Shown: positions 15,667 through 23,653 of the stretch, piece by piece | Numbering within the stretch: position 1 is the stretch's first letter | Layout of the letters: each line of letters starts with the position of its first letter | Source of the DNA: Bacteroidales bacterium | Lineage (GTDB): Bacteria; Bacteroidota; Bacteroidia; Bacteroidales; UBA7960 | Reading direction: 5' to 3' | DNA length: 24,846 bases | Assembly (NCBI GenBank): GCA_007128045.1 | Contig: SKYG01000027.1 | Span: 1-24,846, forward strand | Position numbers and translations under genes: made by a program | The notes under the pieces: model-generated | The model's input: only the letters and a program-made list of their open reading frames with translations | Database searches by the model: none | What the model was told of the DNA's origin: nothing

Positions 15667-18042
15667 CTATTGCTGGCTGATAACTTTAAGCCTGGCAAAT
15701 TTCAGTAAAAGTTGCTTCTTCCCAAAGTTTTTAAATACTACAGTTGCCTTAGCATTCTGAGCGCCCCCTTCCAGGCCAACCACTGTTCCTGTTCCAAAGC
15801 GTTGATGCTGAACCATGGTGTTTATTTGCAGCATATCGGGAGTAAGTATTGAGAAATCTGTTTGACCAGCATCGGGTGTCAGGTTGTTTTTGGTTTGATG
15901 GGGTGGATGTTGATTAACTAGCTTTTGAGAAGTGATTTGCTCCGGTTTTTTTGTTGGCTGGTTGGCGTGGCCAAGCTTTTTAAACCTTGCCAGCCCATTG
16001 CCAAAGTCATCGATAGTCTTTGTTTGCACCTTTTTCATGCCGGGTCCGGCAAGAAAATTTGTGTGTTCAGGATCTAATTCATCGATAAACCTGCTTGGCT
16101 CACAAAAAGAGAAATTGCCATACTTGAATCTTGTTTCAGCATACGTTACTGTAGCCAGCTTCATGGCCCTGGTGAGCGCGACATAGAACAGCCTCCTTTC
16201 TTCTTCCAGTTCCTCTCTGCTTCCGATCGACATGATGGAGGGGAACAGGTTTTCTTCTGCACCGGTAATAAATACATATGGAAACTCCAGCCCTTTGGCA
16301 GCATGTATGGTCATGAGGGAGACTTTATTGCTGTCGTCGCTTGTATTGTTTTGTCTCTTTTCCTTCACATCGACATCGGTCAATAATGCAATATCCTGCA
16401 TGAATTCATCAAGGGTACGCATAGAATGTTCTGTCTCTCCTTCCTCTTCAGGTCTTGCTGACACAAATTCTTTCAGGCCACTAAGCAGTTCTTCAATATT
16501 CTCGCGCCGGTTTATGCTCTCGGCAGACCCATCCTCAAAATAAAACCTCCTTATGCCAGTCAGATTCAGTACTTTTTCTCCAAGTTCAAAGGCATTGACT
16601 TTAAACAGCAGTGCCCCAAACCCTTTTATCAATGTGACAAACTGTTCTAACTTGCCTCTGGCGCCGGCATGGAGGCCGGCATTATAGTCTGTTGGATTGC
16701 ATGCTACTTCCCAAAGCGATTTGCCGGTGTCATTGGCTACAGACAGCAATTTTGACACGGTTGTCTGACCCAGGCCTCTGGCAGGAAAGTTTATGACCCT
16801 TAAAAAAGCATCCTCATCCATAGGGTTAATAATAAGGCGGAAGTATGCCAATACATCTTTAACCTCTTTGCGCTGGTAAAATGAGATACCTCCAAAAATA
16901 CGGTATGGGATGTTCATCCTGCGAAGGGCTTCTTCCAGTGCCCTGGACTGAGCATTGGTACGGTATAAAATGGCAAAGGACGAGTAGGGGAGCTGGTCAT
17001 TTGCCTGGATACTGAATATCCTGGATGTGAGCCATGACGCCTCATCTCCTTCGTTGGCTGTTTTTACCACATGCACCTTTTCACCTGCTTCGTTACTGGT
17101 CCATACTTTCTTGAATATCTGGTCTTTGTTGTTGGCGATAATACCATTGGCTGCATTTACAATATGTTGTGTAGACCGGTAATTCTGTTCGAGTTTAAAG
17201 AGTTTATATTCGGGATAGTCTTTTTTAAAGTTCAAAATGTTCTGAATGTTGGCACCCCTGAAAGCATATATGCTTTGCGCATCGTCGCCAACAACACAGA
17301 TATTCTCATTGTTGGCAGCGAGTTTCTTTACAATCAGGTATTGAGAATAATTGGTATCCTGGTATTCATCGACCAGGATGTAGGAAAATCTTTGCTGATA
17401 TTTATATAGTACTTCAGGGAAGTCACGAAGCAACACATTGGTGTTGAACAGCAGGTCATCAAAGTCCATGGCTGATGCCTTACGAAGCCGCTGTTGGTAT
17501 ATGCTGTATAACAAGCCTAACTTCGGTTTCCTTGATTGAATATCCTGCGTTTGAATCTCAAAGTCCTCATTATATGCTTCAACTGATATAAGGTTGTTTT
17601 TCGCGTGGGAAATTCTGCTTAACACATAGGCCGGGCTATAGGTTTTGTCATCAAGTTGTTGCTCCTTTATAATATTTCTTATCAGCCGTTTGGTATCGTC
17701 AGTATCATAAATGGTAAAATTGGATGGATAATCAATTTTTGGGGCTTCAGCGCGTAGCAACCTGGCGAATATACTATGAAAGGTACCCATCCAAAGGCTT
17801 TTTGCTTTGGATGGATCAATAAGAGAAGCTACACGTTCACGCATTTCTCTTGACGCCTTGTTGGTAAAAGTTAATGCCAGTATATTATATGGTGCAATGC
17901 CGATACTGAGAAGGTAAGCTACACGGTAAGTAAGTACCCTGGTTTTTCCGCTTCCAGCCCCGGCAATGACCATTACAGGTCCATCGGTGGTGGTTACAGC
18001 TTGTTGTTGGGGTTTATTAAGGTCTTTTAATATGTCTGTCAT
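15667..18042 (-). CDS. pcrA: PcrA/UvrD-family 3'-5' DNA helicase
   Basis: 791-residue superfamily 1A helicase for DNA repair and clearing of stalled replication. Motifs in order: Q-motif near Gln12-14, Walker A GAGSGKT (28-34), motif Ia TFTNKASREM (58-67), TFHS (87-90), motif II DEYQDTN (225-231), motif III GDDAQSIYAFRGA (252-264), motif IV LEQNYRS (284-290), then MTIHAAKGLEFPYVF (V) and EERRLFYVALTRA (VI). After a Gln/Pro-rich linker the C-terminus has FGTGTVVGLEGG and KNFGKKQLLLKFA, the Tudor-like end found in PcrA that contacts RNA polymerase. It is transcribed away from rpsL, alone. Whether it is named pcrA or uvrD is convention. Confidence 0.95.
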   Translation of the reverse strand: MTDILKDLNKPQQQAVTTTDGPVMVIAGAGSGKTRVLTYRVAYLLSIGIAPYNILALTFTNKASREMRERVASLIDPSKAKSLWMGTFHSIFARLLRAEAPKIDYPSNFTIYDTDDTKRLIRNIIKEQQLDDKTYSPAYVLSRISHAKNNLISVEAYNEDFEIQTQDIQSRKPKLGLLYSIYQQRLRKASAMDFDDLLFNTNVLLRDFPEVLYKYQQRFSYILVDEYQDTNYSQYLIVKKLAANNENICVVGDDAQSIYAFRGANIQNILNFKKDYPEYKLFKLEQNYRSTQHIVNAANGIIANNKDQIFKKVWTSNEAGEKVHVVKTANEGDEASWLTSRIFSIQANDQLPYSSFAILYRTNAQSRALEEALRRMNIPYRIFGGISFYQRKEVKDVLAYFRLIINPMDEDAFLRVINFPARGLGQTTVSKLLSVANDTGKSLWEVACNPTDYNAGLHAGARGKLEQFVTLIKGFGALLFKVNAFELGEKVLNLTGIRRFYFEDGSAESINRRENIEELLSGLKEFVSARPEEEGETEHSMRTLDEFMQDIALLTDVDVKEKRQNNTSDDSNKVSLMTIHAAKGLEFPYVFITGAEENLFPSIMSIGSREELEEERRLFYVALTRAMKLATVTYAETRFKYGNFSFCEPSRFIDELDPEHTNFLAGPGMKKVQTKTIDDFGNGLARFKKLGHANQPTKKPEQITSQKLVNQHPPHQTKNNLTPDAGQTDFSILTPDMLQINTMVQHQRFGTGTVVGLEGGAQNAKATVVFKNFGKKQLLLKFARLKVISQQ

Positions 18043-18079
18043 TATGGATTACTCCCAATGGTTAAATACACTATATATA

Positions 18080-18135
18080 ATATTGTTGAATTGTTGAGGT
18101 GTTGAATTGTTGAGGTGTTGAGGTGTTGAATTGTT
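18080..18135. repeat. Octamer tandem array AACACCTC/AACAATTC, 7 units
   Basis: Read on the minus strand: AACAATTC, AACACCTC twice, AACAATTC, AACACCTC, AACAATTC, AACAATAT, all in phase. It is the same family as 385-496 in reverse orientation. It lies in the predicted pcrA leader, 38 bases before the start codon, and directly abuts the palindromic repeat at 18136. Confidence 0.87.
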
Positions 18136-18159
18136 GTAGGGACAGGACTGGGCCTGTCC
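18136..18159. repeat. 24-bp palindromic dispersed repeat (copy 2)
   Basis: GGACAGG (18140-18146) and CCTGTCC (18153-18159) form a 7-bp stem around ACTGGG, preceded by GTAG. It equals the reverse complement of 9150-9173 except for two bases, one at each end of the loop (G/A and A/G exchanged). It is fused without a gap to the octamer array. Confidence 0.77.
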
Positions 18160-18237
18160 GGTTGCATTGTATTGTTGTTTGTGGATGTTGGATATGGTAG
18201 TTAATAATGATTGCAGCGTGCCATGTTTACAATTTGG

Positions 18238-18245
18238 CAAAGATA
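18238..18245 (-). promoter_or_regulatory. Probable -7 box for pcrA
   Basis: TATCTTTG on the minus strand matches TAnnTTTG exactly. At the -33 distance there is ATTTTATA rather than TTTG, a partial match. The leader would be about 190 bases and include the octamer array and palindrome. It diverges from the str promoter P1 about 60 bases away. Confidence 0.5.
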
Positions 18246-18299
18246 GGTAATTTGAGTGAGGCTGTATAAAATCAGGTCAGAGTTTTTTGGCAATTTTGA

Positions 18300-18330
18300 A
18301 TTGCAGATTGAAAAATCTTTTCTATCTTTG
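18300..18330 (+). promoter_or_regulatory. str operon promoter P1
   Basis: ATTG (18300-18303), a 19-base spacer and TATCTTTG (18323-18330) fit the Bacteroidota consensus. Just downstream, at the expected RNA 5' end, CCCTC-AAAA-GAGGG (18334-18347) forms a perfect 5-bp hairpin with an A4 loop. Parts of this region are repeated around P2. Confidence 0.65.
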
Positions 18331-18461
18331 TGCCCCTCAAAAGAGGGTATTAATCTTTCTGAAAAACAGGGATATTTGATATTTATGTTTGTTTTTTGAA
18401 CAACACTTTTTTTAAAATCAGGCATAAAATCAGACTAAGATCAATTTTTTGAACAACCGTT

Positions 18462-18492
18462 ATTGGTTTTCAAAAAATAACTCTTACCTTTG
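18462..18492 (+). promoter_or_regulatory. str operon promoter P2
   Basis: ATTG (18462-18465), a 19-base spacer and TACCTTTG (18485-18492) give the better-placed promoter for rpsL, with a start near 18498 and a leader of about 67 bases. A T6-run and GAACAAC lie upstream and may act as an UP-type element. Confidence 0.72.
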
Positions 18493-18564
18493 CACTCCCA
18501 AAAACAGACAGGGATATCAAATAAACGAGTAAAACGCTAATAATACAAACATTTAGATTACAAC

Positions 18565-18945
18565 ATGCCAACAATACAACAATTGGTTCGTAAAGGACGG
18601 GAAAAGGTGACCTACAAGAGCAAGTCGCCAGCTTTGGATTCATGTCCCCAACGTCGTGGGGTTTGTGTGAGGGTATACACAACCACGCCAAAGAAGCCAA
18701 ATTCGGCCATGCGGAAGGTTGCCAGGGTGCGTCTTACAAATGGTAAGGAGGTAAATGCCTATATACCAGGAGAAGGTCATAACCTACAGGAGCACTCTAT
18801 CGTTTTGATTCGTGGTGGCAGGGTGAAAGATCTCCCTGGCGTCAGGTATCACATCATTCGAGGTGCATTAGACACCAGTGGTGTAGATGGCCGCAACCAG
18901 AGAAGGTCAAAATACGGAACCAAGCGTCCGAAAGCCAAGAAGTAA
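18565..18945 (+). CDS. rpsL: 30S ribosomal protein S12
   Basis: 126-residue S12 of the decoding centre. PKKPNSA carries Lys43/Lys44 and GGRVKDLPG carries Lys88, the residues whose replacement gives streptomycin resistance in E. coli; both sites are wild type. The following Asp89 is the usual methylthiolation site. First gene of the str-S10 run, behind two tandem promoters. The leader ATTACAACATG has no Shine-Dalgarno sequence. Confidence 0.98.
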   Translation: MPTIQQLVRKGREKVTYKSKSPALDSCPQRRGVCVRVYTTTPKKPNSAMRKVARVRLTNGKEVNAYIPGEGHNLQEHSIVLIRGGRVKDLPGVRYHIIRGALDTSGVDGRNQRRSKYGTKRPKAKK

Positions 18946-18988
18946 GTATTTGTAAAGGAAGATAACGCAACATTATTTTTTCTACAAC

Positions 18989-19456
18989 ATGAGAAAATCA
19001 AAACCCAAGAAGAGAATATTGTTACCTGACCCAAGGTTTAATGACACCCTGGTTACCCGTTTTGTAAATAACCTGATGTTAAGGGGTAAGAAGAATCTGG
19101 CATACAATATATTTTACGATGCCATTGATATTGTAGCTGCCAAGACCAAAGAAGATGGTTTGGAAGTTTTCAAGAAAGCCCTTGCCAACGTAACACCTGC
19201 TGTTGAGGTACGTAGCCGTCGTATTGGTGGTGCAACATTTCAAATCCCATCGGAGATTCGCCCTGACAGGAAAATGTCGATTGGCATAAAGCATCTTATT
19301 CAGTTTTCGCGCAAGCGTAATGAGAAGGGGATGGCTGCGAAACTTGCATCTGAAATCGTTGCTGCCAGCAAGGAAGAAGGTGGTGCTTATAAAAGGAAAG
19401 AGGATACGCATCGTATGGCTGATGCCAATAAGGCATTCTCTCATTTTAGGTTTTAA
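18989..19456 (+). CDS. rpsG: 30S ribosomal protein S7
   Basis: 155-residue S7, which nucleates assembly of the 30S head and contacts E-site tRNA. Recognisable words are LPDPRFNDTLVTRFVNNLM, GKKNLAYNIFYDA and VTPAVEVRSRRIGGATFQIP. It follows rpsL by 43 bases and precedes fusA by 28. The start ATG sits after TTTTTTCTACAAC, without a Shine-Dalgarno sequence. Confidence 0.98.
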   Translation: MRKSKPKKRILLPDPRFNDTLVTRFVNNLMLRGKKNLAYNIFYDAIDIVAAKTKEDGLEVFKKALANVTPAVEVRSRRIGGATFQIPSEIRPDRKMSIGIKHLIQFSRKRNEKGMAAKLASEIVAASKEEGGAYKRKEDTHRMADANKAFSHFRF

Positions 19457-19484
19457 TCATAAATTACTGAACCCATATTATCAA

Positions 19485-21584
19485 ATGAGCCGGGATTTAC
19501 AATATACCAGAAACATAGGCATTATGGCGCATATCGATGCTGGTAAGACTACCACCACCGAGCGCATATTGTTCTACACAGGTGTAAATCATCGGCTTGG
19601 TGAGGTGCATGATGGTGCTGCCACTATGGATTGGATGGTACAGGAGCAGGAACGTGGAATCACCATCACTTCTGCTGCTACAACCACGTTCTGGAAGTAT
19701 AGAGACCATCAATATAAAGTGAATATTATAGACACACCCGGTCACGTCGACTTTACCGTTGAGGTAGAGCGCAGTTTACGGGTTCTGGATGGGGCAATCG
19801 CCCTGTTTTGCTCTGTTGGTGGTGTTGAACCACAGTCGGAGACAGTGTGGCGCCAGGCAGACAAGTATAAGGTTCCCAGGATCAGTTTTATTAATAAAAT
19901 GGATCGTGCCGGAGCCGACTTTTTTGGAGTTGTTGAAAAGATTAAAGAGCGGTTGGGTATGTCTGCCATTCCACTTCAGATACCGATTGGAGCTGAAGAG
20001 AATTTCAGGGGCGTTGTGGATTTGATCACCAACAAGGCTTTTGAGTGGGAAGAACAATCGCTCGGAATGGTTTTTGTCGAAATACCTATTCCTGATGATA
20101 TGGCAGATACGGTACATGAGTTTCGTATGAAGCTCATCGAAGGATGTGCTGAAGAGAGTGAGGAGCTTCTTGAGAAATTTATGGATGACCCTGACTCTAT
20201 TTCTGAGGATGAAATGATCGCCATTATCAGAAAGGCAACTTTAGATTTGAAGATAACCCCTGTATTATGTGGTTCTTCGTTCAAGAATAAAGGAGTACAG
20301 CATTTGCTTGATTCAGTGATCAAGTTTCTACCGTCGCCGGTTGATATTGAGGCAATCACTGGAATCAACCCTAAGACCGAAAAAGAAGAGGTGAGAAAGG
20401 CTGATGTAAGCGAACCATTCGCAGCATTGGCCTTTAAAATTGCTACGGATCCATATATGGGAAGGCTTTGTTTTTTCAGGGTCTATAGTGGGAGTCTGGA
20501 GTCTGGTTCGTATATATGGAATGCTACGGGTAAAACGAAAGAGAGAATCAGCCGGATATTGCAGATGCATGCCAACAAGCAAAATCCTATAGATCGTATT
20601 CAAGCCGGAGATATTGGTGCAGCTGTCGGATTCAAAAATATTCGTACAGGCGATACCTTATGTGATGAAAAGCGTCAGATCGTGCTGGAGTCGATAACCT
20701 TCCCCGAACCTGTGATCAGTGTTGCCGTAGAACCCAAAACGCAGGCCGACATAGACAAGTTGAACATGGCTCTGACCAAACTTGCGGAGGAGGATCCGAC
20801 CTTTGGTGTCAAAACCGATGTTGATAGTGGCCAGACCGTGATCAGTGGTATGGGTGAGCTGCATCTGGAGATATTAACCGACAGGCTGAAACGTGAATTC
20901 AAGGTTGAATGCAACCAGGGTGCACCGCAGGTAGCTTATAAGGAGGCAGTAACGACAACTGTAAAGCACAGGGAAGTATATAAAAAACAAACCGGAGGTA
21001 GAGGTAAGTTTGCTGATATTCAGTTTGAACTTGGTCCTGCCGATGAAGGAGTTACCGGATTGCAGTTTATCGATGAGGTTAAAGGGGGTAATATTCCGAG
21101 AGAATACATCCCATCGGTAGAAAAGGGGTTTCGAATGGCGATGCAGAATGGTGTATTGGCTGGTTATCCTGTCAATAGCTTAAAGGTGAGGTTGATGGAT
21201 GGTTCTTTTCATCCTGTTGATTCAGACTCATTATCATTTGAGTTGTCTGCCAAGATAGCTTTCAAAACAGCATGTAAGAAGGCTCATTCGGTTTTGCTCG
21301 AACCTGTGATGAAGTTGGAAGTCGTTACCCCCGAGGAATATGTGGGCGATGTGGTAGGTGACATCAATAGAAGAAGAGGTCATTTGGCCGGCATCACCTC
21401 CAAGGCCAATTTACAGCAGATAAATGCCCAGGTTCCTTTGTCCGAAATGTTTGGTTATGTGACGTCTTTGCGAACCTTAACAAGTGGCCGGGCTACCTCA
21501 ACCATGGAGTTTTCTCATTACCAGGAAACACCCGCTAATATTGCAGATGAAGTTATTTTTAAATTATATGGTGTAAAAGCATAA
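19485..21584 (+). CDS. fusA: Elongation factor G
   Basis: 699-residue translocase GTPase. The ATG at 19485 (MSRDLQYTRNIGIMAHIDAG) is the true start; the open frame extends upstream to 19320, but that part overlaps rpsG and has no EF-G similarity. G motifs: AHIDAGKTT (15-23), RGITI (57-61), DTPGH (83-87) and NKMD (137-140). Length and operon position identify the main EF-G. No tuf follows; the next gene is rpsJ, as in other Bacteroidota, where tuf lies with the rpo cluster. Confidence 0.97.
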   Translation: MSRDLQYTRNIGIMAHIDAGKTTTTERILFYTGVNHRLGEVHDGAATMDWMVQEQERGITITSAATTTFWKYRDHQYKVNIIDTPGHVDFTVEVERSLRVLDGAIALFCSVGGVEPQSETVWRQADKYKVPRISFINKMDRAGADFFGVVEKIKERLGMSAIPLQIPIGAEENFRGVVDLITNKAFEWEEQSLGMVFVEIPIPDDMADTVHEFRMKLIEGCAEESEELLEKFMDDPDSISEDEMIAIIRKATLDLKITPVLCGSSFKNKGVQHLLDSVIKFLPSPVDIEAITGINPKTEKEEVRKADVSEPFAALAFKIATDPYMGRLCFFRVYSGSLESGSYIWNATGKTKERISRILQMHANKQNPIDRIQAGDIGAAVGFKNIRTGDTLCDEKRQIVLESITFPEPVISVAVEPKTQADIDKLNMALTKLAEEDPTFGVKTDVDSGQTVISGMGELHLEILTDRLKREFKVECNQGAPQVAYKEAVTTTVKHREVYKKQTGGRGKFADIQFELGPADEGVTGLQFIDEVKGGNIPREYIPSVEKGFRMAMQNGVLAGYPVNSLKVRLMDGSFHPVDSDSLSFELSAKIAFKTACKKAHSVLLEPVMKLEVVTPEEYVGDVVGDINRRRGHLAGITSKANLQQINAQVPLSEMFGYVTSLRTLTSGRATSTMEFSHYQETPANIADEVIFKLYGVKA

Positions 21585-21608
21585 TCTTTAATTAAAAGCA
21601 CTTATAAC

Positions 21609-21914
21609 GTGAGTCAAAGAATCAGAATAAAACTGAAATCATACGATTACAACCTGGTAGATAAGTCTGCCGAAAAAATCGTAAAGACTGTAAAGTCGAC
21701 AGGGGCTGTAGTAAACGGACCAATACCACTCCCTACCAATAAAAAAATATTTACAGTTCTTCGGTCAACATTTGTAAATAAAAAGTCGCGCGAACAGTTC
21801 CAGCTATGTTCATACAAGAGGTTGCTTGATATCTACTCTTCCTCTTCAAAAACAGTGGATGCGTTGATGAAGCTTGAACTTCCCAGCGGCGTTGAAGTTG
21901 AAATAAAGGTATAA
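21609..21914 (+). CDS. rpsJ: 30S ribosomal protein S10
   Basis: 101-residue S10 (NusE), a 30S head protein that also joins antitermination complexes. Recognisable words are IRIKLKSYDYNLVDKSAEKIV, GPIPLPTNK, TVLRSTFVNKKSREQFQ and ELPSGVEVEIKV. The start is GTG (21609), the only non-ATG start among the ribosomal genes here; no in-frame ATG fits the family's N-terminus. It follows fusA by 24 bases. Confidence 0.97.
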   Translation: MSQRIRIKLKSYDYNLVDKSAEKIVKTVKSTGAVVNGPIPLPTNKKIFTVLRSTFVNKKSREQFQLCSYKRLLDIYSSSSKTVDALMKLELPSGVEVEIKV

Positions 21915-21956
21915 AAAACAGGTTCGCAGTTTGCGTATCATAAAAAACATCCAAAG

Positions 21957-22586
21957 ATGTCAGGATTAATTGGAAAAAAAGTAGGAATGACCAGCATATA
22001 CGATGCCTCTGGGAAGAATATCCCATGCACGGTTATAGAAGCTGGGCCTTGTGTGATTACACAGGTACGGACTTTGGAGAATGATGGTTACGAGGCCATT
22101 CAGATGGCTTTTGATGAAAAGAAAGAGAAGCGCACATCCAAAGCACTGAAGGGTCATTTTGCCAAGGCAGGGACAACTCCTAAGAAATATGTGGCTGAAT
22201 TTTCACGCTTCGAGAAAGGACACCGCAAAAAATTTGGTGACGTGTTAAAGGCTGATGTATTCATCGAGGGAGAGTTTATAGATGTAGTTGGGATCAGCAA
22301 AGGTAAAGGCTTTCAGGGCGTTGTAAAGCGTCATGGCTTTGCTGGAGTAGGGCAGGCAACACATGGTCAGCACAACCGCTTAAGGGCACCCGGCTCTTTG
22401 GGTGCTTCATCATGGCCTTCCAGGGTCTTTAAAGGCATGCGAATGGCAGGTCGTACCGGAGGTAACAGGGTGAAAATGATTAACCTACTGGTTATGAAGA
22501 TTGACCCGGAAAAAAATTTAGTTGTTGTTAAAGGTTCTGTACCAGGACCTAATGGATCATATTTAATTCTAGAGAGATGGAGTTAA
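21957..22586 (+). CDS. rplC: 50S ribosomal protein L3
   Basis: 209-residue L3, an early-assembling protein that reaches towards the peptidyl-transferase centre. Words: GLIGKKVGMTSIYD, VTQVRTL-like block, SKGKGFQGVVKRHGF and VFKGMRMAGRTGG. At the site of E. coli Gln150, methylated by PrmB, the sequence is GASSWPSRVF with Ser, so that modification cannot occur. Its last 10 bases overlap rplD, suggesting coupled translation. Confidence 0.97.
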   Translation: MSGLIGKKVGMTSIYDASGKNIPCTVIEAGPCVITQVRTLENDGYEAIQMAFDEKKEKRTSKALKGHFAKAGTTPKKYVAEFSRFEKGHRKKFGDVLKADVFIEGEFIDVVGISKGKGFQGVVKRHGFAGVGQATHGQHNRLRAPGSLGASSWPSRVFKGMRMAGRTGGNRVKMINLLVMKIDPEKNLVVVKGSVPGPNGSYLILERWS

Positions 22587-23206
22587 CAGTGTACAAGAAT
22601 GATGGAAGCAAAACATCAAAAACGGTTACGTTAAATCAGGATGTATTTGCCATAGAGCCTAATGACCACGCCATCTACCTGGATGTGAAGCATTATATGG
22701 CCAATCAGCGTCAAGGCACGCATAAAGTAAAATCCAGAAACGAGATCAAGGGAAGTACCCGTAAGCTGCGTAGACAGAAAGGTACTGGATTTGCCCGTAT
22801 TGGTGATATTAAATCCCCCATACTGCGTGGCGGTGGAAAAGCCTTTGGCCCAAAGCCGAGGGATTATTCCTTCAAGTTGAATAAAAAAGTAAAACGTCTG
22901 GCAAGGAGATCAGCCTTGTCATACAAGGTGTTGTCTGAGAATTTACTCGTACTGGAAGACTTCTCATTTGATGAACCCAGGACCAAACAGTATCTGCAGT
23001 TCCTTAAAAGCTTCGACCTGGACAACAAGAAATCACTATTGGTAGTTCCTGAACTGGATAAAACCCTTGTCCTATCATCAAGAAACATTCCTAAAGCTCG
23101 TATTATTGTAGCCTCAGATCTGAATACTTATATGATTCTGAATGCTGATCGCTTATTGATACTGGAAAGTTCATTGAAAAAAGTTGAAGAAACTTTGTTA
23201 AGCTAA
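22577..23206 (+). CDS. rplD: 50S ribosomal protein L4
   Basis: 209-residue L4, which lines the exit tunnel with an extended loop. The loop is seen as KVKSRNEIKGSTRKLRRQKG followed by GFARIGDIKSP and GGGKAFGPKPRDYS. The ATG at 22577 gives MELTVYKNDG, matching the family's N-terminus, although it lies inside the end of rplC. In E. coli L4 represses this operon by binding the S10 leader; no such leader structure is evident here. Confidence 0.97.
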   Translation: MELTVYKNDGSKTSKTVTLNQDVFAIEPNDHAIYLDVKHYMANQRQGTHKVKSRNEIKGSTRKLRRQKGTGFARIGDIKSPILRGGGKAFGPKPRDYSFKLNKKVKRLARRSALSYKVLSENLLVLEDFSFDEPRTKQYLQFLKSFDLDNKKSLLVVPELDKTLVLSSRNIPKARIIVASDLNTYMILNADRLLILESSLKKVEETLLS

Positions 23207-23225
23207 AACACAAACATAACATAAC

Positions 23226-23519
23226 ATGGAAGTATTAATAAAGCCTCTGATTACAGAAAAAATGTCGGCAGTTACGGAGAAGTATCCGAATCGCTATGGC
23301 TTTGTTGTGGACAAGCGTGCCACCAAGGGTCAGATAAAAAAGGCGGTGGAAGACATGTATGATGTCTCTGTAGCTACTGTAAATACGATGATATACCTTG
23401 GAAAACAAAAGAGTCGCTATACCAGAACTGGTTTTCAGACCGGACGTAAAAGCAGCTTTAAGAAGGCTATTGTTACGCTTAATGAAGGTCAAAGTATTGA
23501 TTTTTACAGTAACATATAA
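23226..23519 (+). CDS. rplW: 50S ribosomal protein L23
   Basis: 97-residue L23 at the tunnel exit, docking site for trigger factor and SRP. It has IKPLITEKMS at the start, YGFVVDKRATKGQIKKAVEDMYDVSV in the middle and a short basic loop (KQKSRYTRTG). It follows rplD by 19 bases. The leader AACATAACATG lacks a Shine-Dalgarno sequence. The gap to rplB downstream is unusually long (134 bases) and contains repeat DNA. Confidence 0.97.
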   Translation: MEVLIKPLITEKMSAVTEKYPNRYGFVVDKRATKGQIKKAVEDMYDVSVATVNTMIYLGKQKSRYTRTGFQTGRKSSFKKAIVTLNEGQSIDFYSNI

Positions 23520-23521
23520 TA

Positions 23522-23556
23522 GTTAAAGGTCGAAAGTCAAAAGTCGAAGGTCAAAC
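23522..23556. repeat. Heptamer tandem array GTCRAAR, 5 units, inside the S10 operon
   Basis: Units GTTAAAG, GTCGAAA, GTCAAAA, GTCGAAG, GTCAAAC run in phase directly after the rplW stop codon. The array belongs to the family at 9092-9140 and 13246-13273. It occupies part of the 134-base rplW-rplB gap; the remaining 97 bases show no promoter or terminator that I can support. Confidence 0.8.
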
Positions 23557-23653
23557 GATGCGTGTTTAATGTTGCATAACTTGGATCATGAAAATATTGT
23601 CCATGTTAGCACAAAATGAAGTAATATAATACAGAAGTTATACAAGAATAAAA

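Noticed and set aside
15640..15672. Weak inverted GGCCA/TGGCC pair at the pcrA end
   Set aside because: Long loop, short arms and no T-run; not a convincing terminator.
18049..18240. Minus-strand ORF with NNSTPQ-type repeats
   Set aside because: The apparent peptide repeats are the octamer array read in three frames; the octamer period is not a multiple of three.
19320..19484. N-terminal extension of fusA
   Set aside because: It overlaps the end of rpsG in another frame and has no EF-G similarity.
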